The notes under the pieces: generated by a model
Seen by the model: only the letters and a program-made list of their open reading frames with translations
Databases searched by the model: none
Told to the model about the DNA's origin: nothing
Made by a program: the position numbers and the translations under genes
Assembly (NCBI GenBank): GCA_013180625.2
Contig: SNVD02013576.1
Coordinates: 1-64,000, forward strand
Length of the DNA stretch: 64,000 nt
Source of the DNA: Boswellia sacra
Lineage: Eukaryota; Streptophyta; Magnoliopsida; Sapindales; Burseraceae
Direction: 5' to 3'
Shown here: positions 48,567-58,429 of the stretch, one piece after another
Position numbering within the stretch: position 1 is the stretch's first letter
How the letters are laid out: each line of letters opens with the position of its first letter

Positions 48567-49978
48567 TGATAAGTGTCTATTTATATATCATTTTCATATC
48601 AATTCGTCCATGTTTCTTTGCTATATTCCTTGGTATTTTTATGTTTTTGTGTGGTTTTGATATTTGTAGGAGTTTTGGAGCAACTTGCACAAAAATGGAG
48701 TAAAACCCTTCATTTTCACCTCTGCTAGTCAGTGATCTTCTCGGATTTAATTGTATTGATATACAATGAACCCGATGACATATTATATACCGTTGGAAAG
48801 CTCTCGAAGTCTATTTTCTGGAGAAATTTACGGTTTATAAATCCATTCAGTGTACCAAAAGTTGTAATCAAAACAGTGTGAGAAGTATAGAAATGTAATT
48901 CCACAAATCACTGTAGCATGTATAATACGGGACACTGTAGCAGGTTACTGTAGCAGAGTATTTAAACACATTTTAGGGTTTTATTTTCATAACTTGAAGA
49001 GGGGAGAACGTGGTGGAGGCTGCAGCTCTGGAATTCTTTCATCTCTTGGAGTTCTTGAAGGAGAAAGGAAGCTTGGAAAGAGGAAGAACTACAATCCAAA
49101 GAGAATTACATCAAATTTGCTAAGTTTTTCCCTTCCCTTTCATTTTCTGGAATGTCTCCATGTTGTATTGTATTTACCACGTTCTTAAACATGTGTAACT
49201 GAATCTGAATTGGTTGAGGGTGATTTCAAAGCCCTTGATATGGTTTTTGTGAAGTTGATTGTGTAAGAATTGTTATCCAATTCTCTAATTGAAGTTGCTT
49301 GTATTTTCCCATATCTAATGCTTATGATTGCTTGCTGGATTGTATTTGGGTGGCCAACTGAATATAATCTGGTTGTTGTCTATTGCTAGACTAGAAATCT
49401 TGATCCGTAATTGTCTTGAATTTCTAATCATTAGTAGCAAAATTGTGATCAGAGATTGCAATTGGAGAATACAACCTAAGTTAAATAATCCGAGCTTGTG
49501 TGTTTATTGCTTAGATCAACCTATCTTTCTTATCGTAATGCATCCATTGAATTAAACTCAGAGAGCTTGTTCTAGGTTGTTTAATGGATAGAGATTAAAT
49601 AAAGAGCTTGTTTTATTTAACAACAAAGTAAGGAAAGATTGGGATAACAGAGCTTGTTGTTATCTACGGTTGATAATTTCAATGCTGTAATTGGATGACA
49701 ATTCTATGATTAATTCGCAAATCCATATCTTGTGGCAGAGAAGGATCCCTTAACCAAGTTTCTCTCATTGATTTTTCACTCAAATTAACTTTCTGTTTTG
49801 TTATTCTTCATTTGCATTTTATTTCATTTAGTTAATCAATCAACAAAACCCCCCCTATTTAGTTTATTGTTGCTGGAAAATAACAAATTCAATTAGAATC
49901 AATCCTCGTGGGAACGATATCTTACTCATCACTTTATTACTTGTGCGACTAGTATACTTGCTAGTTTCGAACGCATCA
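48567..49978 (+). repeat. Gypsy 5' LTR
   Basis: TGATAAGTGTC to AACGCATCA, 1412 bp, TG...CA ends. It is the reverse complement of the solo LTR at 7651-9061, which fixes both boundaries independently. The ORFs at 48994-49188 and 49328-49555 are chance readings within the LTR. Confidence 0.95.
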
Positions 49979-49984
49979 AGTTTT

Positions 49985-50002
49985 TGGCGCTGTTGCCGGG
50001 GA
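49985..50002 (+). other. Gypsy primer binding site (tRNA-Asp type)
   Basis: TGGCGCTGTTGCCGGGGA starts six bases after the LTR. It matches the complement of the 3' end of plant tRNA-Asp with one T for C difference. Athila and Tat elements use this primer. Confidence 0.85.
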
Positions 50003-50187
50003 TTGATTTTCTAATCGATTTGTTATTTTGTTTTCATTATTGATTCGTATTTTGTTTGTTTTTCTTTTCTGATTGTTTGTGTTTAGGTGACATGGCAGTA
50101 AACTTCCATCAATTCAGTGGCGGATTTGAGCCACAACTACCATGGAGAGTAAATGAGAAATGATATGCATGTGAGGTATATTCTACC

Positions 50188-51438
50188 ATGGAGCATCCAA
50201 TCGACATGTATCCAACTTTGCAAGGAGATATGGAACAAGCCAATGCCATGGATGGATTTCTAGGACAAACAAGGCAATGGTATGATCCCTTCTCTAACAC
50301 TTACAATGCTGGATGGGAAGATCACCCTAATTTCAGTTACTGGAATCATCAACCAATCATCCCAAATGGCATACCAAATTGGCCACAAGGTTTCAATCAA
50401 CCTAGAGTGCAGCAACCATTTCAAATGCAACCACCACCAATGCCACATCCAGCACCACAACCAGCTTCACAAAACTCAAGTATGTCTCTCCAGGATATTG
50501 TTAATGCACTTGCCACTAACACAATGCAATTCCAGCAGGAAACTGGGGCAAGTATCCAAAACCTCGCAAATCAAATGGGACAATTGGCTACTAGCATGAG
50601 CAAATTCGAGGGCCAATGCTCAGAAAAATTATCTTCTCAAACAGTGATCAATCCAGAGAATGCTTGTGCGATAACTTTGCGAAGTGGAGAGCAAATTCGA
50701 AGTGGAGAGCAAATGGAAACTGGGGCAAGTATCCAAAATCTGGCAAAGAAATCACAAACTGATGAAGGAGATGACACCACATCCACCATGAACAAAACAT
50801 TGACTTCTCAGGTAAATCCTATAACTCCTATTCCTTCATATGTTACTCCTCCACCTTTTCCTAGCAGATTGGCAAAATTGAAGAAGGAGGAACAAGAACA
50901 AGGAATCCTGGAAACATCTCACAAAATCGAGGTAAATATACCACTTCTGGATGCTATCGAGCAAGTACCTCGTTATATAAAATGTCTCAAAGAGTTATGC
51001 ACTAGCAAGAGAAATTTAAAAGGGAATGAGAAAGTAAGTGTGGGGGAAAATGTTTCAGCTGTATTGCAAAGAAAAATTCCTCCGAAATGCAAAGATCTAG
51101 TTGCCATTATTGATTCTTTGCCACAACAATGTTTTGAGTTAACTCGCAAGGATGGATTGAAAATGGCTATTAGTGAGCACATAGGGACAGAAAATTCCAA
51201 AGAACCAAGACGGTTGATACAAGTGTCCAAAGAAATGGAGGAAGCTATGGCATGCTTAGATGAGAGTATAGCTATAATCACAAACAGGTATGATGTTTTG
51301 TACATTGAATTGCTTTTATCTAATGAGAAACTTCTTCCTTCTTTGATGAAAGCCAATACCTTGGAGCTTAAGCTACTTCCAGATTATTTGAGACATGTGT
51401 TTTTGGGTGAGAATGATTCTTTGCCAGTTATAATATAA
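50188..51438 (+). CDS. Gypsy gag with internal deletion of the protease
   Basis: The frame opens at 50188 (MEHPIDMYPTLQGDMEQANA), 416 codons. The N-terminal part is Gln/Pro-rich (PFQMQPPPMPHPAPQP). The middle has IQNLANQMGQLATSMS and ENACAITLRSGEQ, a signature of Athila/Tat gag. A duplicated piece repeats RSGEQ and TGASIQNLA. Then follow PPFPSRLAKLKKEEQEQ, NIPLLDAIEQVPRYIKCLKE, and SVGENVSAVLQRKIPPKCKD. The aspartic protease should come next. Instead the frame jumps to LPDYLRHVFLGENDSLPVII, which normally sits between protease and RT. The N-terminal half of a usual gag is also short. The open frame suggests that the deleted form may still be translated. Confidence 0.85.
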   Translation: MEHPIDMYPTLQGDMEQANAMDGFLGQTRQWYDPFSNTYNAGWEDHPNFSYWNHQPIIPNGIPNWPQGFNQPRVQQPFQMQPPPMPHPAPQPASQNSSMSLQDIVNALATNTMQFQQETGASIQNLANQMGQLATSMSKFEGQCSEKLSSQTVINPENACAITLRSGEQIRSGEQMETGASIQNLAKKSQTDEGDDTTSTMNKTLTSQVNPITPIPSYVTPPPFPSRLAKLKKEEQEQGILETSHKIEVNIPLLDAIEQVPRYIKCLKELCTSKRNLKGNEKVSVGENVSAVLQRKIPPKCKDLVAIIDSLPQQCFELTRKDGLKMAISEHIGTENSKEPRRLIQVSKEMEEAMACLDESIAIITNRYDVLYIELLLSNEKLLPSLMKANTLELKLLPDYLRHVFLGENDSLPVII

Positions 51439-51690
51439 ATGGGCCTTGCACCACTACAAGAAGAGAAACTCATCCAAGTAATTAGAAATTACAAAATACC
51501 TATTGGGTGGACGATTGCTAACATCCAAGACCCAACCGTATGCTTGCACCATTTCTTGTTGGAAGAAGGATCCAAGCCCACTAGAGAAGCACAGCGGAGA
51601 TTGGATCCTCCCATGATGGAACCAACGTCGGGCTGAGGACGTTAAACCAAGCGCTTATTGGGAGGCAACCCAATGTTTTTGCAAAATAAA
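51439..51690 (+). pseudogene. Gypsy reverse transcriptase, first 65 codons only
   Basis: It reads EEKLIQVIRNYKIPIGWTIA, then NIQDPTVCLHHFLLEEGSKP and TREAQRRLDPPMME. This is the start of Athila/Tat RT. It ends at TSG plus stop, before any catalytic box. Right after comes GACGTTAAACCAAGCGCTTA and TTGGGAGGCAACCCAATG, a phrase that in these elements lies downstream of pol. This marks the deletion junction near 51640. Confidence 0.85.
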
Positions 51691-52107
51691 TTAAAAAAAA
51701 AGAAAAGAAAAATAAAATAAGGTAATAATGATCGATTTTTTGTGTCTCGAGAAGATTCCTTTCGTAGGCCATCAAATTGATCAGGTTTTATCTCTCTTTG
51801 ACATCTGTCTCATTTGTTTTTATTTGTTTTTACTTGTTTTTTTTACTTTTGTTTGTTATTGTGTTGTTATCTCTTTTATGTGTCTTTAGTTTCGTCTCTA
51901 CTCTTTTCTTTTCCTTCCTTTGTTTAATTTGATTATTTTGTACTTCGAATTCATTTGTGCAACAGCTTGAGGAAACATTCAAACGGGAGTTGAAGCCATT
52001 GTTCGAAGGTTTTGAAACGTGCATTCTGCGCATTTGAAACGTGCATATCTGGGAGAAGAACAAACTCAATCGCATTATCGGTAATATCTTTCCTTTTCTC
52101 CTCTTCC

Positions 52108-52662
52108 ATGGATGCTGATATCTTTCTGTCGAACCTTCGTAAATATTTCCCTTCACTTCCTCAAAATGCTGTGTTTCAAATTTATAAAGTACGGATGACT
52201 AGACTTTGGGCATTGATGCTCCTAAATGTGCCTGCTGATATCCGATGGCTTATCGAAGCCAAGGTGAGATTGTCCGGTGAGCCGGACATTAATCTCGCAA
52301 AATACATGCCTGGTCTAGGAAAGAGCTACTACGCCAAGAGGCGAAGAGCGAAAAGGTTACAAGTATGTTATAAATGTGCTAGATGGAATTGTAACCAGAC
52401 TTGTCGTTCATTAGGTTTTGCGTCCAGGAATAGAGAAGATAAACTTTCATTTATTAAGAATGGTTTGAGTAATGAGTCGCTGGATAATGTTTTGTTAACT
52501 CTCGAGTCACATTCTTGTGGACTTGTTCAGCGTGAATTGCTTAATCTATGGACACAATTTCGTGATGAATTGCAGTGTTATAGTCTAGGGAATCTGACTA
52601 AAAACGACCCTGTTTGCCAGTTTATAAGAAAACTGGATGGGAAGCAAATCCCCGACTCATAG
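52108..52662 (+). CDS. Unknown ORF in Gypsy element with CX2CX4CX4C motif
   Basis: A 184-codon frame from ATG 52108 (context CTTCCATGGATG, a good plant start), with an upstream extension to 52012. It begins MDADIFLSNLRKYFPSLPQN. A very basic patch, YYAKRRRAKRLQ, runs directly into CYKCARWNCNQTC, four cysteines spaced like a small zinc-binding knuckle. The C-terminal half is helical and Leu-rich (DNVLLTLESHSCGLVQREL). There is no signal peptide or membrane helix, so it is unlike envelope proteins. It lies after the pol-deletion junction, in the position of the 3' ORF of Athila-type elements. I do not recognise the family. A nucleic-acid-binding accessory protein is an inference. Confidence 0.6.
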   Translation: MDADIFLSNLRKYFPSLPQNAVFQIYKVRMTRLWALMLLNVPADIRWLIEAKVRLSGEPDINLAKYMPGLGKSYYAKRRRAKRLQVCYKCARWNCNQTCRSLGFASRNREDKLSFIKNGLSNESLDNVLLTLESHSCGLVQRELLNLWTQFRDELQCYSLGNLTKNDPVCQFIRKLDGKQIPDS

Positions 52663-52910
52663 AAGGCGTTTCAGCCGTTACTGGACGTAAAACCAGAGGA
52701 AGATGTGAGCCACAATCACAACTACTTGTATATTTGAATGTGTGTTTTTGTTGTCAAATTTCTTTTTTCTTGTTTTGTTTGATCTAATTATCAATGTTGG
52801 TTTTGTGTTATTGTTGTTGTTGATTTTGTTTCTTTTAATTTCAAGTTTTCTTTTTGACAAACCATATGACTACCCCATGACATAAGCACACGTGGGAGAC
52901 AAGTGTGGAG
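52663..52910. other. Gypsy 3' region up to the CACTA terminus
   Basis: A T-rich stretch (TTGTTGTTGTTG near 52810) and then ordinary sequence. The last three bases, GAG (52908-52910), would be the left 3-bp target duplication of the CACTA element. Confidence 0.5.
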
Positions 52911-53870
52911 CACTACAAGAAAAAAGTAAATATTTGACTGTTTTTAGCCGTCAAATATGATAATATTTGACGGTTTTTGCGTGTCATATATGTCACCGTC
53001 AAATATGATAATAGTTAACCGTTGGTCAAACAGTCAAATATTCACTATAGCATTATTTGACTCTTACAAAACAGTCAAGTTTGTATACCTTTAGATTTAA
53101 ATTTTAGGCTTTATTTGACGGTTTATTGAAGAAATATTTGACATTAACCGTCAAATATGACAAAGTAACGGTCAAAATTTTTAAATTTTTGTTAATAATA
53201 TTTGACAGTAACCGTCAAATATTATGAACCTAACGGTCGAATTTTTTAAAATTTGACTGCTTATAACCGTCAAATATTATGCAGTAACCGTCAAGTTTTA
53301 CAAAATTTTTTCCATATTTGATTGCTTTTGAGCGTCAAGTATGTGAGCATAGAATAATATTTGACTCTTTTTGACAGACAAATATTATTACTTTAATACT
53401 TGACCCTTTCGATACTGTCAAGTATGACAAATATTTTGGCTAATATTTGACTCTTTACGAAACATATTTGATTGCTTTTGACCGTCAAGTATGTGAGCTA
53501 TTGGACAGTCAAATATTATTACTTACTTGACCGTTTCAACACTGTCAAGTATAACAAAAATTAAAATCAAATTTTTCCATATTTGATTCCTTTTGACCGT
53601 CAAGTATGTCAGTATTATTATTTGACTTTTTTGACCGACAAATATTTTGACTCATATTTGACTCTTCTCATATTTGACTGTTTATTATACTTGTCGGTTT
53701 AGACACTGTCATGTATTACAGAACTCATATTTGACTTATTGTGTCAAATATTACCCCAATTTTTAGCTCATATTTGACTGTTTATTAATAGATAACCGTC
53801 AAATATGACATATTCAACCCATATTTGACGGTTTGTTATTGTCAACTTTTTGGGAATGACCAAATCATTA
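52911..53870 (+). mobile_element. CACTA element 2, left terminus with subterminal repeat array
   Basis: It starts CACTACAAGAAAAAAG, a classic CACTA terminal inverted repeat. For about 950 bp there are dozens of copies of a 9-12-base motif, ATTTGACGGT or ACCGTCAAATAT with ATTTGACTGTTT variants, in both orientations. This density and two-way layout is typical of CACTA subterminal regions. The matching right end (CTTTTTTCTTGTAGTG) was not found up to 63984. The element is therefore larger than about 11 kb or truncated. Confidence 0.85.
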
Positions 53871-53883
53871 AACCTGAACTATC

Positions 53884-53893
53884 AAGTATGTAT

Positions 53894-53942
<49 letters not shown>
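53884..53942. repeat. AT/GTATAT microsatellite
   Basis: A TATATATG-type run grading into pure (TA)n at the inner edge of the subterminal array. Confidence 0.9.
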
Positions 53943-53944
<2 letters not shown>

Positions 53945-55061
53945 ATATTTTTCAAAAAAATTATAATCTTTCTACATAATACAAATAGAATTGGCTGATA
54001 CATTTTAGTTAATAACTACGTACCATGGCTATTATTTGCTTCCTAGCAAGTCTTCAAGGGTGCAGCTAATTATAATATAAAAGCATTTCATGGCTTAATA
54101 TAATTAATAAAGAGATCAAAGTCCTTGATCTTAAAGAATTAACCCCAGTATGTCAAATGTTGCAGCATAACATCCTTCACAACTATGAGTCCAAAACAGA
54201 AAATTAATGGTAGGAAATTATACCAAAACAATAAAGAAGAATAATATAACAGGACAACAAATGAATGATTACAGAGTAGCGTTCTTGTCCAACTGGCATA
54301 ACTCTGTGAAGGGTTGACCTACAAGAGAGGACACACGTTAAGATAACAAAACTCGCCCTTGCTAAATAAACCACTCAATATTAGCATTAGTTTAATAAAA
54401 ACATATTCATTTGAGCCTAGAACATGTATATTACTCAATGGAGAAAATGAAAAGTTGGTTCAGTTAGCAGAGTGATAAATTACCGAAATAAACAATTAGT
54501 CCATCTCTCCATCATGTCTACAGTATTTACAATGAATGCCCTGCAGTAGACTAAAGTTCTGAATCCAGAATTTCAAAGCAACTTACCATCCAAGATGTTC
54601 TGCGACATACCGGATTCTCTCCCTCACTCGAATTAAAATTCAAAAAATAAAAAGTAACAAAATAGTTGATTTTATTGAGTTGTATTTGTCTATTGAGAAC
54701 GATGAATGCAGAGTGATGAGTGATGGGAGGGAAAAGCATCGATCAATGAAAACTAAGAAGAATGAAAGAGGAAAAGAAAGCGGCTAGGAAATTAAACAGA
54801 CAAAATGGATTATGGATGTTTAGCATTCTTTTGAACCAGACCAGTGTTCAATTAACATTAATATAAAATGTCCAAGCCTTTGAAGCTTTGGTGGTCAATA
54901 CAGAAGAAACTAAAAGGTGTACAGAAAATTGCAAATAAGTCAATCTTGCTAGAATCCGTTGGAATCCAAGATTCTGAAACATCAAACTTTAACATATAGC
55001 TCACAGACTGATAGAAAAGGAGTAACAAATTAATATTTGTCAAGGGGATGCCAAGACTAAC
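53943..55061. other. Unassigned stretch, possible 3' end of a captured transcript
   Basis: No family is recognised with confidence. On the minus strand, 54285-54340 reads GQPFTELCQLDKNATL plus stop, a plausible protein terminus. A short stretch at 54585-54612 ends in a donor-like GTAAGT. Both could be exons of another captured gene, but I cannot name it. Confidence 0.3.
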
Positions 55062-56375
55062 CTATCGAGAAGCATTAATTGCCTCACTTTGAGCTACTGC
55101 ATACATTCCTCGAAGATGTCTAAGTTCAATTCTCAACTTTTCAAGCTCAAAGTTATAATTTACCTGCATATACATCAAAAGATTATATAATTCACTGGGG
55201 CATATGTCTTCTTGACCTCAAAGATAACACTATATATCATTGAAAACTTGGCTTTTTGAAGAAGTTGCTTGCTTTTTCCATTAAATTTGTAGTCTTCTGG
55301 TCTCAACTGGCTTTGTATTAATGAAGAAATAATTAGCAAACACCATTTTGGCATCTTTCAAATTTTGGAGTTTTCATATGTCAATTGAATAACACAGCAC
55401 AGCAAATATTCACAAATACCAAAGGCAATTTTACATACAAAATCTGTTACCAGAATAAAAGAGAACATGTAAAGTAGAAGTAGTAGCAGTAAACTATTTT
55501 GGAAAGAAGCATACAATAAATGCTAGTCACGGAAAGGAAAGAAAATATTCACTGATGCCCACCAGAACACTAAGTGCAAAAAAAATGGCAAAACTACCTA
55601 GCTTTCAGATGTAGAATAATCTGTCAGAGCACCTGAGGTGGAAGCTTGTTCAGACAAATCAGGGTTATCAGATAAGAAGCTCCTGTAACTAGAACTTCGA
55701 CTTACAGGGTCTCCCACTTCTAAACTACTAAGAGAACTCATTCCATCCTTCCCTTCCTCAGTATCAATAGACTGACATAGTGACTGTGTAGTCTCCATAG
55801 AACTTGCTCTTGAATGAAGGAAGGTCTTGTTTATGGCTGAAAGAGCCTGAAATCACTACACTAGCAGGGAAGGAGAACGAAAATGGGTGTATGAAGGAAC
55901 TGAGCCAAGATCTGCATACTCCAAAGAACAGAAGAAAACATGTGTTACAACTTGTGTTAGCTTACACCAACTCGTGGAGAAATTTTCTTGTGAAAACTAA
56001 GATCCTAACGTTCAACTCACCAGATCTAATCATATTATTTCTGTTAAATACAGAAGAACTTGGTGAATGATAAGAAAGTTAATATATGTGTAACCAATAT
56101 ACGATATAAAATTGTTCCTCACAAAATAAGCATGCATCTCACCAAACCAGATTTAGTAAACTGAAGTACGATTACCTATTTGTGAGCTGAAAGAGTAACT
56201 TGATGAACTTTTGTTGGAGCAACTTGTGTCACTGCTATCATCTTTAATGCTTCCATTTTTGTCTAACTTAGATGGGTGGATGGATGACCATTTTCCTTTC
56301 AAAACAACATAAACTATACAAAAGCCTGGAGTACAAACTGCGATTCTCGAGGACAGATCATCTTTCTTAAGTTTC
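55062..56375 (-). pseudogene. U-box/USP protein kinase fragment (three exons, linker region)
   Basis: Minus-strand exons 56375-56176, 55911-55598 and 55163-55062, all with AG acceptors and GT donors. The reading is KLKKDDLSSRIAVCTPGFCI, VYVVLKGKWSSI, then SSDTSCSNKSSSSYSF. Next come FRSPSLLV, two stops and FQALSAINKTFLHSRASSM. After those are SYRSFLSDNPDLSEQASTS and VNYNFELEKLRIELRHLRGM. This is the linker between the universal-stress domain and the kinase domain of plant USP-kinase-U-box proteins (PUB34/35/52 type). The USP, kinase and U-box domains are absent. Stops at 55858-55853 (TAG TGA for expected Gln-Arg) and 55600-55598 (TAG for Gln) make it a pseudogene. Confidence 0.85.
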
Positions 56376-57263
56376 CTGCAAAAATTATCTTATTACATTC
56401 AAAATATGTGCAGTGGAAATATGAGAATATACAACACATAACAGGTTCCACGGATGATATTCCTTATCTATTATCTTAAAATAAGAGGACATGCTCATTG
56501 ATTACTTTCAACCATCAAAATGTGTACGTGGCAGCCGAAGCGGTAGAGTGATCGGCGGTGATGAGATCCATCAATGTGGTGCCGGAAGAGTTCTAAAATG
56601 AAATGAAATGGAAAGAGAAATGAAGTGAAAAAGAATTGGATCTGGGAAGGGAAGAGAATTGAATTCAGTTATTATTTTTAGTTACCGCCAAGATTGCGTT
56701 GCGAATGGATGGGTAGTCAGTTGGGTTGGGTTGGGTTGGGTTGGGTTGGTTGGCTGATTGGATGGTTTAAGAAGAGACAGAGGAATTAGAGGAGGAGAAA
56801 TTAAATTTATTAGCTTCAGTCAGTCAAGAGTCAGAGAATAAGATTCTCAGCCCACAATGCTCAAAATGCAGAGAAATCAAAAACCCTTACAAATTGTAGA
56901 GGAATCAAATGGAAGTACAGAAATAAAGGCCTAACAAATAATCGTGCTAGCTGCTCTTGCTATTGCAAACTCTCCTGCAAACAATACACTGTTTGGTCAC
57001 AAATGGATTATTTGGTTGTAATTGACTGTCACAAAATATTTACAAAGGACAGAGAGGCAGTTGCAGCAAAAACTAAATGATTTCACATCAAAGAAAGTAG
57101 ATCAGGATGTGAAACACATATGGTAGTCCAAAGCAATGTTCCTGTTGTATGTTTTAAAAGAGTGTAAAATCTTCCGGTAATTTCTGAAAAACAAAGCAAC
57201 TAAATATGAAAACAGTATTGAATAAATAGGCCTACTTTAGGAAAGGACCTTCGGTGCATCCGC

Positions 57264-57370
57264 TGCACCGTGTAGCGTGCAAAGCTGGCCCGATGGGTAG
57301 CAGCCAGCTCGGTTGCAGCAGCTGAGCTGGCTGCCGCCCATTGGACCAGCTTGGCATGCTGCACGGTGCA
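57264..57370. repeat. Imperfect hairpin of 107 nt, GC-rich
   Basis: TGCACCGTG at 57264 pairs with CACGGTGCA at 57370. GCGTGCAAAGCTGGCCCGAT pairs with the complement of ATTGGACCAGCTTGGCATGC, and CAGCCAGCTC with GAGCTGGCTG. The loop is about 13 bases. The arms have a few mismatches. It could be a foldback MITE or a miRNA-like precursor. Confidence 0.8.
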
Positions 57371-57424
57371 TTGAAGACTTAGCCTTATTTTAGAGGTAAA
57401 AAGTGTAGCATTCTTCTGAAGTCA

Positions 57425-57490
57425 TTAGACTGCCATATCTTCTTCTGTCCTAGATGTTTAGACTGCCATATCTTCTTCTGTCCTAGATGT
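57425..57490. repeat. 33-bp tandem duplication
   Basis: TTAGACTGCCATATCTTCTT plus CTGTCCTAGATGT occurs twice with a period of 33 (57425 and 57458), identical by eye and therefore recent. Confidence 0.9.
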
Positions 57491-57858
57491 CCAACAAAAA
57501 AATCAGATTTGCTACCACATACCCTTCATGTTGTCATAAGAAAGCATCTGGATTCTGGAAGCAGAAAACCTATTTGACTTCGCCTGACAATTAGATAGAA
57601 CATATTTCTACAGGAACTTTTGCAATTATTTACAAACTAGTTCCACATGGAACTGCCATTAGGATCATGTTTTCATTAATTTCACTTTTAGATCAATGGA
57701 GCTAAAGTTCAATACATTAGAGGTATTACACGTGTATCATTTTTAGCATATTTGTACTCCATGAATGCATATGTAACGAAGCACATAAAAGCCTTAACTC
57801 AGTTTATGCACTCATTTAGCCATAATCAATTCAAGTTCATGAAAGCAGAGGCTTATAC

Positions 57859-58243
57859 CATCAGGATGAGCCATTTTCTGCATGGCGGTTGGAGCAATCA
57901 TGATGGGCATTGAAGTCTTGAAGCCCAATACAGTTGTTGTCACATCAATCTTGCTTACATCAATAAGGATGCAAGGCCGAAACCTATTTTTCACAAAAAG
58001 AAAACTTTTCTTCAGATTTGAAGAAGCAATGAAAAGATAGAATATCATCAGCAAAAAGTCAGATTAACCCAGAACAAAGGTCATTATTAGTTGATTTGAA
58101 ATATACAAAAGAGCTTACAAGATCCTAGAGAATACATCTCTGTTTTCCTTCTGAGTCCATTGGTCCTCTGCCCCTGATGCAGAGTAGTCATATATCATCT
58201 TTGGCAACTTCTGCTTTGCAATAGCTTCATACTCCATTACATC
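57859..58243 (-). pseudogene. GLO: Glycolate oxidase fragment (two N-terminal exons)
   Basis: Minus-strand exons 58243-58119 and 57983-57859, joined through proper AG/GT sites in the right phase. The reading is [20 protein letters not shown], then [19 protein letters not shown], then [20 protein letters not shown] and [19 protein letters not shown]. This matches residues about 6-90 of peroxisomal (S)-2-hydroxy-acid oxidase, the photorespiratory FMN enzyme. The active-site Tyr (YDY) is kept, but the next Tyr is Ser. The barrel, the remaining FMN-binding and catalytic residues and the C-terminal peroxisome signal are absent. No stop is seen within the two exons. It is a gene fragment, not a gene. 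Confidence 0.92.
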
Positions 58244-58429
58244 CTCAAACAAACATAAGGAGACAACTGAATCAAAATAAAAGTCAAAACCCATTAACAT
58301 ACAAGTAAGCATCAAGAAAAAAGTTTTGATAAATAAAAAGTAAAAGCCTAATAACCATTGTTAACTGACATAATGGCTTGATTTTTATCATGCTAAACCT
58401 TCAAATGCTAAAAGAGCCACCATTGTTAC

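Larger units (their letters stand above)
48567..52910 (+). mobile_element. Non-autonomous Gypsy element (Athila/Tat type), 5' part
   Basis: It has a plus-strand LTR (48567-49978), a tRNA-Asp type primer binding site (49985-50002) and gag (50188-51438). Only the first 65 codons of RT follow, then an unrelated ORF (52108-52662). Sequence then meets a CACTA terminus at 52911. Protease, nearly all of RT, RNase H and integrase are deleted. No 3' LTR is visible in the window. It inserted into Copia D (the five bases before it are GCAGG). Its LTR is the same family as the solo LTR at 7651-9061. Confidence 0.88.
56376..57858. other. Non-coding stretch between kinase and glycolate oxidase fragments
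   Basis: No protein family is recognised. On the minus strand 56577-56523 reads MDLITADHSTASAATYTF after a pyrimidine-rich leader, which could be a captured 5' UTR and first exon. A GGGTT microsatellite lies at 56720-56750. A long hairpin (57264-57370) and a 33-bp tandem duplication (57425-57490) are listed separately. Confidence 0.35.

Noticed and set aside
50260..51356. Minus-strand and alternate-frame ORFs opposite the Gypsy gag
   Set aside because: They lie wholly within the recognised gag frame and lack any domain. They are shadows of the true frame.
52911..53870. CRISPR-like array
   Set aside because: The repeats are short, irregularly spaced and in both orientations, in a plant genome next to a CACTA TIR.
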